DNA from: Chondrus crispus
Taxonomy: Eukaryota > Rhodophyta > Florideophyceae > Gigartinales > Gigartinaceae
Assembly (NCBI RefSeq): GCF_000350225.1
Contig: NW_005178979.1
Coordinates: forward strand, 32,733 to 96,732
Length of the DNA stretch: 64,000 nt
Direction of reading: 5' to 3'
The position numbers and the translations under genes were made by a program. How positions within the stretch are numbered: the stretch's first letter is position 1; every line of letters starts with the position of its first letter. Below, piece by piece: positions 10,743 through 19,513 of the stretch. Below the pieces are notes generated by a model. That model saw nothing but the letters and a program-made list of their open reading frames with translations, ran no database searches and had not been told where the DNA came from.

Positions 10743-12275
10743 CACCATCGACACCCTTCCCCCAACCGCTCCACGTATACACGTGTACAGCTCATCATCA
10801 CTGTAAGCTATCACTTTTATCATTAACCTAACCACCATCTCTACTTTTCACACAAACTAACTTCGGTGTTCCTGCGTTTTTCTTAAAGAACCTGACACCG
10901 CGTCAGGATCTAGTTGCCTCCAGTTTCAGAGATCGCTGATTGCTTGTGAGGCAGTACTCAGGTATGGTTTTAGTCCTCGAGTCTGCCCCTTGCAAGAATC
11001 CTGATCTAACGAGGATGGCGAAAACCAAGCAGACAGCGCTACGAGCCTCTTTTCCACAGAGGCCCCTGAGCGAACTGCTCGTGGGACCGATCCAGTCAGA
11101 CGCTCCAAACGACGATGATGGTCTAAGGAAGGAACAACTAGGCTTGAACCTGTCTCTGCACTGGAATCCATCCGAGGCGGGACCCCATACATTAATTCGA
11201 AGGGCGACACGCCGTTCTTCATGGCACGTCGGCGATATCCATACAGGACCTGGGTGAGTGCTTTGTCCCACTCCATTCCAGTACCAAGAACTGTCTTACG
11301 GACGGCAGCCTTCAAAGTTCCAACCATTCTCTCTGCTCAACCGTTAGACATGGGAGCGTAGGCGAGGAGGATGGTGCGCCAAGTGATACCGTGCCGAGCC
11401 ATGAAGCTAGAAACGGCCGAGGCTGTGAATCAGGTAGCATTGTCAGAGACAATGGTTCTCGGAGGGCCGAATGAGTACATGATTTCTCTCTTGACGAAGT
11501 CAAGAACCACTTGAGAAGTACTATCAGCAGTGGATAGGGCATTTGGCCATCCTGTGAGGTGTTCAACCGCAACCAACACAAAGCGATTTCCAGACGAGGT
11601 GGCAGGGAAGGGGCCAGCAAAGTCAATAGAGAAAACATCAAACAAGCTTGTGATGGGAAGGCGCAAAGTGGTCTTGTATTTGGGAATCGGACGGGCCTTC
11701 TGACACCCGTCACAACTCTTCACGTAGTCTCCCACGTCCATACAAACGGTCGGCCACCAGTACTTTTCCGTGACAAATTGACGAGCGGTCTTCAAGCCCC
11801 AATGACCAATGTCTTCATGGAAACCCTTCAGTATCTTTTGGCGGTCGGAAATTGGGGCAACAACACGAAGACCATGAATGGTGCGGCGGAACAACTTCGA
11901 CTCCCACACAAGAATGTTCTTTGCATTATCCTTCATGCGAGACTTCCTGTAATCATCCAACCCAACCGGTGTTTCGCCTTGCAGATAGGACATGATATCT
12001 TGGCAAGACTCTTCTAGATCTTCTGGAGAATAGATCGGATCCGTGATAGCGAGGGCAAGTTCTCCTTCTTCCTGGCAGGTTGGGTTGTCGCCGTTTTTGG
12101 GCTGAATGCGAGAAACGTAGTCAGCTGCACTATTTGAGGATCCACGACGATATTCCACGGTGAATTCGAACTGGGCTAAGAAGTCTGGCCAACGAGCCAA
12201 ACGACCATGGATGTCTTTCTTGCAAAAGGCGTAACTAAGGCCCTGGTGATCAGTAACCAACTTGAAAGGTGTACA

Positions 12276-12298
12276 CCCAGTTATGGCAAATAGTGTCA
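12276..12298 (+). repeat. Left terminal inverted repeat
   Basis: Twenty-three bases matching the reverse complement of 14345-14367 exactly. Its outer two bases (CA) differ from the right end (AA). Confidence 0.93.
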
Positions 12299-12702
12299 TC
12301 ATAAAATTAGTGTCATTCAGGAAATACTGTCACGTACAGTATATTGTGTGAGGTCGAAAATATAAAACAGTTCGTAAAATACTGTCACTCTCATCGCAAA
12401 AACATTCAATGCCTCATTTTGAATAGACGACGGCGATCGCGTTGATCCTACACTGCTTGCAGTCGATTGTCGATACGTTCCCAGACCACCTACCACTACT
12501 GACGTGCAACAATTCCACCTTCATCAATTTTGACCATGACTCTGTCTTCTTCTCCAATTTTGGCCGCCTTTGAGCGCGGCGAAGCACTTCGACAGCGCAC
12601 AAAAGCCCTGAACGGCCCCCCCTCGTGCAATGAACAGCAACATCACACAGATCTAGTTCCTACGAACCCCCAGCTGAATCCACCCAGAACCAGACCCGAT
12701 CT

Positions 12703-14175
12703 GTGCAACACGTGCTCACCATATCCCAAAGAGCCGTGATCGTTCGATGGATGGTAGCCCAATGGAACAAAGGTGGCGCAAAGCATCTTCCTAGTAGGGC
12801 TGTGACCATGTTTCCTCAGTTTTTCCGAGGCAATGCTAACGCAAATATTGCAAAAGCATCAAGACTTTGGAAGGCGAGAAGCACATATGTCGGACGCATT
12901 GACTCCAACGGTAGGCCTACACTAAGGGGTCTGCATTCTACAATCTCTCGTAGGGTCCCGATGGGTAGAGCTCGTGTAGATCTGAAGGTTCGCACAGGAC
13001 CAGGTCGGAAAAGGGCTGAATGGGTTGAAGCGTTGCATTGCGCCTGGATTGCGGAGTTTGACCGATTGAGAAAGCTTGGGGTTAAATTTAATTATCGCAA
13101 CTTAAGATCACTTGGGCTTTACCTCATGGAAAACAGCAGCAATAATCAGTATCATTCTAAAATGCTGGACCCGCGTACAAAGAATGAATTGAAGTTCCTC
13201 ATTACTCCTCGATTTACGCAGTCATTTGCTGACAGATACGGTATTGTGAGTCGAGCTCTAACAGGAAAGCACAAACCAAGTCCGGCTAAAATAATTCTTC
13301 TTGAAAAACAGGTTGCCTTTCATTTGGGTGTTTTGGCACGGGAATTTCGGGGTGGTTTGTTGAAAGAAGATGACATCGAAAATGCTGACGAAACGCATTT
13401 CTTCATTAATATGGATAATGGGAGAACGTTGGGTATGTCGGGCGAGTCAGAAGTTAAGTATTGTGATGCTGTGTCGGGGGGAGAAGGAATGACAATGATG
13501 GTTCGTATCAGTGGGGGCAGAGATGCAAAGATTCATCCTCCTTTTATGGTGTTCAAAAACTGTAATCGGTCCTACCCTATACGTGGTGTGCCAGATAATG
13601 TTGTGAGCGTGTCGTATCGTTCAGGACCCAAAGGCTGGATGGACACAAAAGTTATGCCAGAGTGGCTCTCAGAATCGAAGGTTATTAAGGCCCTTCCTAA
13701 TGGGAGGAAAAGGGTTCTGTACGTGGACAACTGTTCCGGACACAATCAAACGGCGGAAATGTTGCACGCGGCCAGCAAAACTAACACATTGATTAGATAC
13801 TTTGACCCCAATCTGACTGATTATGTGCAGCCATGCGACTCATTCGTAATCCAGAAGATAAAAAGTGCATGGTCTGTGGAGTGGGAAAAGTACAAAATGC
13901 AAATGATTATGCAAAACAAATGGACGGATACATCTGGGAAAATTCCTAACCCTGGCAAGAAATTTTTCTTGGAGTTGGCAGTCAAATCCGTCAATGCTGT
14001 TAACAAGCAGCGTGACGCTGATGGCGTTTCATACGCTAGAAAAGCTATGGTGATGACTGGAATGGCCTTAAATCTAAATGGACAATGGGAAGGGCGTCAA
14101 TTGATGCCAAAGCTACAACAGATAGTGAACAAATATCGAGTTCATTTTGAAGGAGAGCCCATTAAATTTGATTAG
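12703..14175 (+). CDS. DD36D transposase of the TA/TIR element
   Basis: 490 residues from ATG 12703. The catalytic core has ENADETHFFINMDNG (D229), YVDNCSGHNQT (D342) and VQPCDSFVIQK (D379), so 36 residues separate the last two Asp; the paralogue at 37928-39535 has exactly the same 113-residue and 37-residue offsets. The N-terminal part (TISQRAVIVRWMVAQ onward) resembles a DNA-binding helix-turn-helix. An extra N-terminal segment starting at ATG 12530 or 12536 is present in another frame and resembles the start of the paralogue, so a one-base frameshift near 12670-12690 may have removed about 55 residues. The core is intact. It would bind the TIRs and subterminal motifs and cut and paste the element. 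Confidence 0.88.
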   Translation: MQHVLTISQRAVIVRWMVAQWNKGGAKHLPSRAVTMFPQFFRGNANANIAKASRLWKARSTYVGRIDSNGRPTLRGLHSTISRRVPMGRARVDLKVRTGPGRKRAEWVEALHCAWIAEFDRLRKLGVKFNYRNLRSLGLYLMENSSNNQYHSKMLDPRTKNELKFLITPRFTQSFADRYGIVSRALTGKHKPSPAKIILLEKQVAFHLGVLAREFRGGLLKEDDIENADETHFFINMDNGRTLGMSGESEVKYCDAVSGGEGMTMMVRISGGRDAKIHPPFMVFKNCNRSYPIRGVPDNVVSVSYRSGPKGWMDTKVMPEWLSESKVIKALPNGRKRVLYVDNCSGHNQTAEMLHAASKTNTLIRYFDPNLTDYVQPCDSFVIQKIKSAWSVEWEKYKMQMIMQNKWTDTSGKIPNPGKKFFLELAVKSVNAVNKQRDADGVSYARKAMVMTGMALNLNGQWEGRQLMPKLQQIVNKYRVHFEGEPIKFD

Positions 14176-14344
14176 AGTTTACTAAAACCAAAAAGCGGAT
14201 CTCCGTTACACTATTTGCGTGCAATCAATTACTATCACGCATACTATTTCATGTAAGACGCAAATTAGTGTCACGAGGAATTTGGTCTCACGTACGCTAA
14301 TTGATGTGGATCTTGACTCAAATCAGACACTGAAATAGTATACG

Positions 14345-14367
14345 TGACACTATTTGCCATAACTGGG
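14345..14367 (-). repeat. Right terminal inverted repeat
   Basis: Exact inverted partner of 12276-12298, followed by TT and the TA duplication at 14370-14371. Confidence 0.93.
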
Positions 14368-15508
14368 TTTAGACGAAAGCACGTAAACACGAAATTTCTT
14401 CAAAGCAAAGATGACCGCAAGCGCCTCACGCTCACAAGCGGAGTACTTGCGCTCAGATGTATTCATAGTACGGCTTGCGTACTGGATGGGATGTATTTTC
14501 CCATCTTCCTTCTTTTGAGCCAACACAACCCCGACGGAGACCGATGACGCATCCGTCTCAACGAAGAAGGGCTTCTCGAAGTCGGGGTAAGCCAAGACTG
14601 GCGGAGAAGTCAACTTTATGCGTAGGTCATCAAATGCTTCTTGCATTTCTCCGGTCCATTTCAATCTGCCGTTTCCGGATGTAGCCGCATGGAGTACCGC
14701 AGCAATGTCCGCCAACGTGCAGATGAAACGACGGTAGTAGCTTGCTAACCCGAGAAAACTCCTAAGTTCAGTCGTAGTGGTCGGGATCGGTGCATTCCGA
14801 ATTACTTCGACCTTGCTCAGGTCAACGGCAATCCCGCCCTTGTCGACAACATGACCGAGCAACTTGATCTTCGCCTGGGCGAAGCTACACTTTGTCAGCT
14901 TAAGCTTAAGACCAGCCTCGTCAATCACATCAAATACCTGCTTCAGGTGCCGAAGATGCTCTTCTATAGTCTTAGAGAACACCACAACGTCATCGAGGTA
15001 CACACGCACAAACCGCACTCCGCGAAAGATTGTATCCATCATTCTCTGAAATGTCGAAGGCGCATTCATCAATCCAAACGGCATGACTTCGAACTTATAC
15101 ATCCCGTAGCGACAGACGAAAGTAGTCATTTCTTTGCATTGTTGTGCCATCCAAATTTGCCAGTAACCACTGAACAAATCCAGAGAAGCGAAGTACGCAC
15201 TTCCTTCCAAGTCATCAAATATCTCCTCTATTTTCGCCAAAGGCCATCTGTCTGCCTTCATCTTCTGGTTCAGAGTACGGTAATCAACACAGAAGCGCGG
15301 ATTCCTATCTTTTTGGATACGAGACGACTGGAAAGGACAATGCGGAGCTGGAAGGCGTGATGATTCCTGCTTCCAGCATTTTGTACAGCTCTTTCCGCAC
15401 AATTTCGTTATGCAAGGGAGCCATTCTCCTCGCAGAGTGATTGTAGTGCAATAAGGGGTTGCATAGGGGGTTGAAGGGAAAAGAAACTAAGTTGGAATGT
15501 GAATACTG

Positions 15509-16345
15509 TAGTCCGGGATTGGGGGACACACGTGTGAATATTTGCACAGTTTTTATTTTAATTATTAACTTTATTTAGTTAATTAGTCAGTATTAATTTG
15601 GCTGACACTAGATTAGATCTAGGATCTAGCGCCGCGAGCTACTGAAGTGGCTCCGGCGTGCTCCCCCACTGTCGGCCTCTCGCCCCCACTGGAGTCTCCG
15701 GTTGTACCGGTCCGCCCGGCTGACCCGCCTGTGGTATAAATCCGTGCTACTCTAGTACTCCTTTTCGCGCGACTCGTGTACACGCGTATCTAGATTACAC
15801 AAGCAGTCCGACGTACAGTACCAAGCTCCACGTACACCAGCCAAGCTCACTTTGATAACGACATGCACACACGTGGACCGACCACCACATCTGTGCACGT
15901 GTGCACCACGACCCGGCCCCACGAGTTCTAGCCGTTAGATCTCGACCGCTATCTAGTAGTATATAGTGTCGTTGGCGCTTGCGCCGGGTGGGTTTGGGGA
16001 CAAGCAACCAAAAACCAAGGACCCAGTCTCGTTCTGGTTTATGGGCAGACATTCGACTAACCTTTCCTCGTTCACGCTCTCTCCTTGTCTCTCGCTCGCG
16101 CCCTAGAACCCTCGTGGCCGCGTCGCGTGTTGCCTCCCCGCTTGCGCACACGGTTCGCTGACCGTGTGTTAGCCCCGCTGGGTCGAGAGCACTGCGTCGC
16201 TCGCCCCTAGATTCCGAGGTTCGCAAGCACCCCTCGGTTTTACAGTCGCCCACTAGTCTCTACCACTTCCCCCGAGCTCCACGTACACGACCCCACGAAC
16301 GACCCTTGTTTTAGCACGTGTTCCTCAGTTCGCGTCCTACTACAC
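15509..16345 (+). repeat. Putative 5' LTR of gag element A
   Basis: Sequence between the truncated Ty3 RT and the leader of gag A. The first part (15509-15657) is shared with the reverse complement of 48095-48245. The end (CTACTACAC) precedes a TGG-starting site like the one after LTR copy 2, which fixes the right border near 16345. A TATA-like GTATAAAT lies near 15733. The left border is uncertain. Confidence 0.6.
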
Positions 16346-16364
16346 TGGTCTCTAGCCCTAGAAG
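16346..16364 (+). other. Putative primer binding site of element A
   Basis: TGGTCTCTAGCCCTAGAAG lies directly after the LTR end. At the same place in element B (19393-19411) is TGGTCTCCCGACCTAGAAG. Placement and the TGG start fit a tRNA primer site; I could not name the tRNA. Confidence 0.5.
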
Positions 16365-16445
16365 TGTACTTCCCGGTCCCTTTTCACAATTTCCTTCCTC
16401 CTCCTTCCGTGGCAGTCTTCGCCTTCACCTCTTCCTTCCCCCGAG

Positions 16446-18825
16446 ATGCCACCCAAGACCCGATCTACCACACGCTCCGCGCAGCCCACGATGCAACAAG
16501 AAGCGCTCGAAACAGCGAGCAACCCACACGGAAACACGTCTGCATGCGCGCCGGTTGACACGTTGGCGAGCTTCGAGATTCGCGATGATCTACGCGCAAT
16601 GCTCGAGGGCACCATGGAATCGCCTGACGTCCTGCCGCTCATGTACCTCGATTTTCGTGAGGGCCTCAATTCCCTTGCATCAAGGGTACCTGATCGAAGT
16701 GAACTAGATTCTCGTCTCAGGTCTACGACGGAGAATGCCACCGGAAATCAAGACCTACTTCTATCCGTCCGCACAGAGATCCGCGAGGTACGTGCAAGCC
16801 TCGAGGTTCTCCGTGAAAATTCTCAAGATACGAATCTTCAAGTCACAAGGAATTCCAACGAAGTCCGAGAAATCAGGACTCTACTCGCGACTATCATGTC
16901 CGAGAACACGATACTCCGTAGTCGTGTCCGAACCCTCGAGTTGTCTAGAGTTCATGTTCGAGGAGAACCCGTTCCCCGTCTCCCATCCCCAATTCCCCGA
17001 ATCACTTACAAGAACAAGATCGATACTCCCAAATTCAGCCCAAGCCGGCCGGGGTGCCGATGAACCTCTCGCTCCACGCACTCTAGAAGAATTCTTTCGA
17101 GGAGTCCGCGGTCCCACGAATCAAGAACACGCGACAAGAGCACAGCAAGATACTGTGCCTTCGAAAACTAACCCGCGATGGGCGCCTACTCAGTCACTGG
17201 TAACTACTTGTGCGGCTCCAATGCCCTTGATGCCCGACCACGTGGTTCCATCGCAAGAAATGGCCAAGACTCTCGAAGGCCCGTACTGTCCTGGGATCGC
17301 CCCACAACTGACCCTGCTCGCCCCATTCACGATTGTGGTGTCTTACAGGCACTACTGGTTACGAGATACACGAGCTACTCTTCACGTGACTGAGAGCGAG
17401 AGTGTCTACCGCGTAAAACGCAGATTCGACGCGCTATTCCCTTCATTCCTGCCATTCGACGGCACGAACCTTATCAAGCTCCTGCAGTTCCTCTCTTCAA
17501 TTCGTGACGGCTTCGATGACCTACACGTTCCCGAAGGCCTGGCCTCCCTCACGATCTCGTATTACCTCATGGGTTCCGCAAAAGATATGTACACGAACCA
17601 AGTCTCTCTCGTAGTTCGCTCCTCGAATTCAGCTCTAGCTGGTTCGTGGCCGTTCGTGGTACACGCCCTAATCAAGCGCTATTTGCCCGACGACGTGCTA
17701 CAACGCGCTTATGAGAAGGTTACCGACGCGAAACAGAAGCCTGAAGAAGACGAGAGCAAGTTCGCCGATCGCTTAATTGCAGCTGCACGGGATTGCTGTA
17801 ATGTATTCGAGGACCGTGAACTCGTTAATTACTACATTCGTGGGCTTCTTCCCTCGACTTGTGATGCTTTGACCGAGGCAGTAAGGCAGCTACCCGTGAA
17901 TGAACAAGGCGATATAACTGTTGCGCGTCGCGTTGCGCATGCCGAAGGTAAAACGTTCCGAGCTCGCCGCACACAAAGCAATTCGACCCCGGTTAAACTC
18001 AAGCCCCGCGGTCACGTTATGACGATGCAAGAACCCACGGAAACGACCGGTCGTCATGGTCCGACCTCGTCATTTGTCCGAGATCCCACACTAAGGCACG
18101 TGGTACACGACCCGATGAATTACTGGGCGGATATGCGGTCCCAAGATCCCGAGTTCGCGTTACAAATAGCTACAAATCTCGAAGCCCTCTTATTTGCGGG
18201 CGATTCTCACGAACGCCGAAATTCTATCGCACCCGTGAGCCCTTCCACGGAGAACTCTCAAGCCCAATCGATCGATAATCTTCGTGAGCTCGTACACAAG
18301 AATACAGTCGCCGTGCCGAAGTTGAGTGAAGAGCAAGCTCGCGACGCTCTCAGCGTGATTCCCACGGACACCTGGGGCTTGAACTGCTGGACTTGCAAGA
18401 ATTCCGGGCATTCCACGTTCACGTGCCCGACCTTAACGCCCGAGCAGCGCATTTACTACGCGTATTGCTATTTCTTGTACAAGTGCAAGGATAACCCGAC
18501 GGCCCCAGAATGGCTTCGCCAACGCTTCGATACTCGAATGGCACGCCTCGAGACCCGAGGTTCGTACAAGTACAGGAACCAAGGGACAGCTCACGGTGCT
18601 CCTCGACATGATTTTCGCGAAACCCGTGCCCACCCTGGACGCAAGGATCGCGATACGAGAAGTCGCGGCGTCAGGTTCGACCGGCCGGGTGAAGTCTACG
18701 TCACGACGCACGTCTCCGACGAGCACGCAGCGCCTTGGCGAGATCACGAAAATGCAGGCTCCACGTCAAGTGAAGACCCTGTAGCATATCCCCCTCCCGG
18801 AATTAGATTTAGATTAGATTTGTAA
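16446..18825 (+). pseudogene. Gag protein of LTR element A, one frameshift, 3' end replaced
   Basis: ATG 16446 opens a basic start (MPPKTRSTTRS) followed by a long coiled-coil-like region (RTEIREVRASLEVLRENS). The frame shifts once at about 17040-17060 and continues with the capsid-like part: PFDGTNLIKLLQFLSSI, LIKRYLPDDVL, ESKFADRLIAAARDC, YYIRGLLP and RRVAHAEGKTFRARR. A CCHC zinc knuckle follows (CWTCKNSGHSTFTC, near 18382-18424), then an Arg-rich tail. The same blocks in the same order occur in gag B. The last codons (RFRLDL, stop) are encoded by the LTR of element B, so B has replaced the true C-terminus. No protease or pol is seen. The role would be RNA packaging in a particle. Confidence 0.83.
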
Positions 18826-19390
18826 CTGTAGAGCCCGAGCTCTACAGTACCTCAGTGCGCGCGCACACGTGTACCCCACGTGTACGGGGGCCCGCGCACA
18901 CACGTGTACGACACGTGTGCTGGCAGTCCCGACGGCTGACAGCACTACAGTGCAGGCCGACCTGCACTACGGTAATGTTATGATAGGTGACTCTGTATAT
19001 TAAATATGAGCGGACCGCCGGCAGTGGAGGGGGGACAAGCACGGACTTGTCAAGGATCCTCCACCTTGGTCCGCCCGCTTACTCTCAGGTATTTTCCGTC
19101 CGTTTTACCTAGGAGTAGCACCGCGCGCGGGTTGAGGACGCGCGCGGCACGCCCACGAGCCGGCTCCGCCTCCGCCCGTCGGTACTGGATCGTCACCCAG
19201 TACCGCTCCGGGGCGTCGAGTCGTAGAACCGCTCGCGCGTGCGCGTGTCCTCCCCGATCCCGCTCTACCACCGCTACCTCGAGCCCGTGCTCGGTACCGT
19301 GGGTGGGCCGTGCTTCTGTCTTCCCGCCGATCGGGGTCTTTCCGAACTGTCAGTACTCACCCCCCTAGTCGTTGGGGGTGATTATACTAC
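18803..19390 (+). repeat. GC-rich LTR-like repeat, copy 2; 5' LTR of element B
   Basis: 588 bp beginning TTAGATTTAGATTAGATTTG and ending ATTATACTAC, with the full set of family features: CACGTGT cluster, GTATATTAAAT near 18993, the CCGCCTCCGCCCGTCGGTAC block at about 19167, and a closing hairpin with CACCCCC and GGGGGTG arms. It is inserted in the 3' end of gag A and is followed by a primer-binding-like site and gag B, the best evidence that this repeat family is an LTR. Confidence 0.82.
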
Positions 19391-19392
19391 AG

Positions 19393-19411
19393 TGGTCTCC
19401 CGACCTAGAAG
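19393..19411 (+). other. Putative primer binding site of element B
   Basis: TGGTCTCCCGACCTAGAAG, two bases after the LTR end. It closely matches the site after the LTR of element A, although the two LTRs differ. Confidence 0.5.
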
Positions 19412-19513
19412 ACTCTCAAGATCGAACCGAGAAGACTATCGTTTACCTCCGCGTCCGTACGCGTCGAGATTAGTGGCGAATATCCCACCTCGATTCGCTC
19501 CGAGCCCGCCGAT

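Larger units (their letters stand above)
12274..14369 (+). mobile_element. TIR DNA transposon on a TA duplication inside Ty3 RNase H
   Basis: The element is 2,096 bp. Its ends are inverted copies of CCCAGTTATGGCAAATAGTG plus three more bases (12276-12298 and 14345-14367), and TA flanks both sides (12272-12273, 14370-14371). Just inside the ends are several direct and inverted copies of a motif like A(A)TACTGTCA or TAGTGTCA, likely transposase binding sites. It encodes one transposase (12703-14175). TA duplication and a DDD transposase place it in the Tc1/mariner-pogo superfamily. A related element at 37731-39927 has the same architecture and also starts with CAC. Confidence 0.93.
10926..15465 (-). 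pseudogene. Ty3/gypsy pol (RT-RNase H-integrase), interrupted
   Basis: The minus strand reads, from 15465 leftward, an RT start (ARRMAPLHNEIV), a one-base frameshift near 15310-15320, then RT proper (FCVDYRTLN, YLDDVVVF), RNase H (VETDASSVSVG) and, after a foreign insertion at 12274-14369, the end of RNase H (LVTDHQGLSYAF) and integrase (HHCC finger, IDFAGPF, VSDNAT, AERMVGTLK). Stops interrupt the integrase at 11430-11432 and 11337-11339, both TGA. Gag and protease are absent: the 5' side is lost at about 15465, where the LTR of the next element begins. Removing the insertion plus one TA restores the reading frame exactly, so the insertion is younger than this element. Inactive as it stands. 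Confidence 0.9.

Noticed and set aside
10743-10925. Target duplication or 3' LTR for the second Ty3 element
   Set aside because: I found no matching short repeats at the borders of LTR copy 1 and no second copy of an LTR for this Ty3 element, so no claim is made.
14851-15360. 169-codon plus-strand ORF
   Set aside because: Antisense shadow of the Ty3 RT at 14350-15402.
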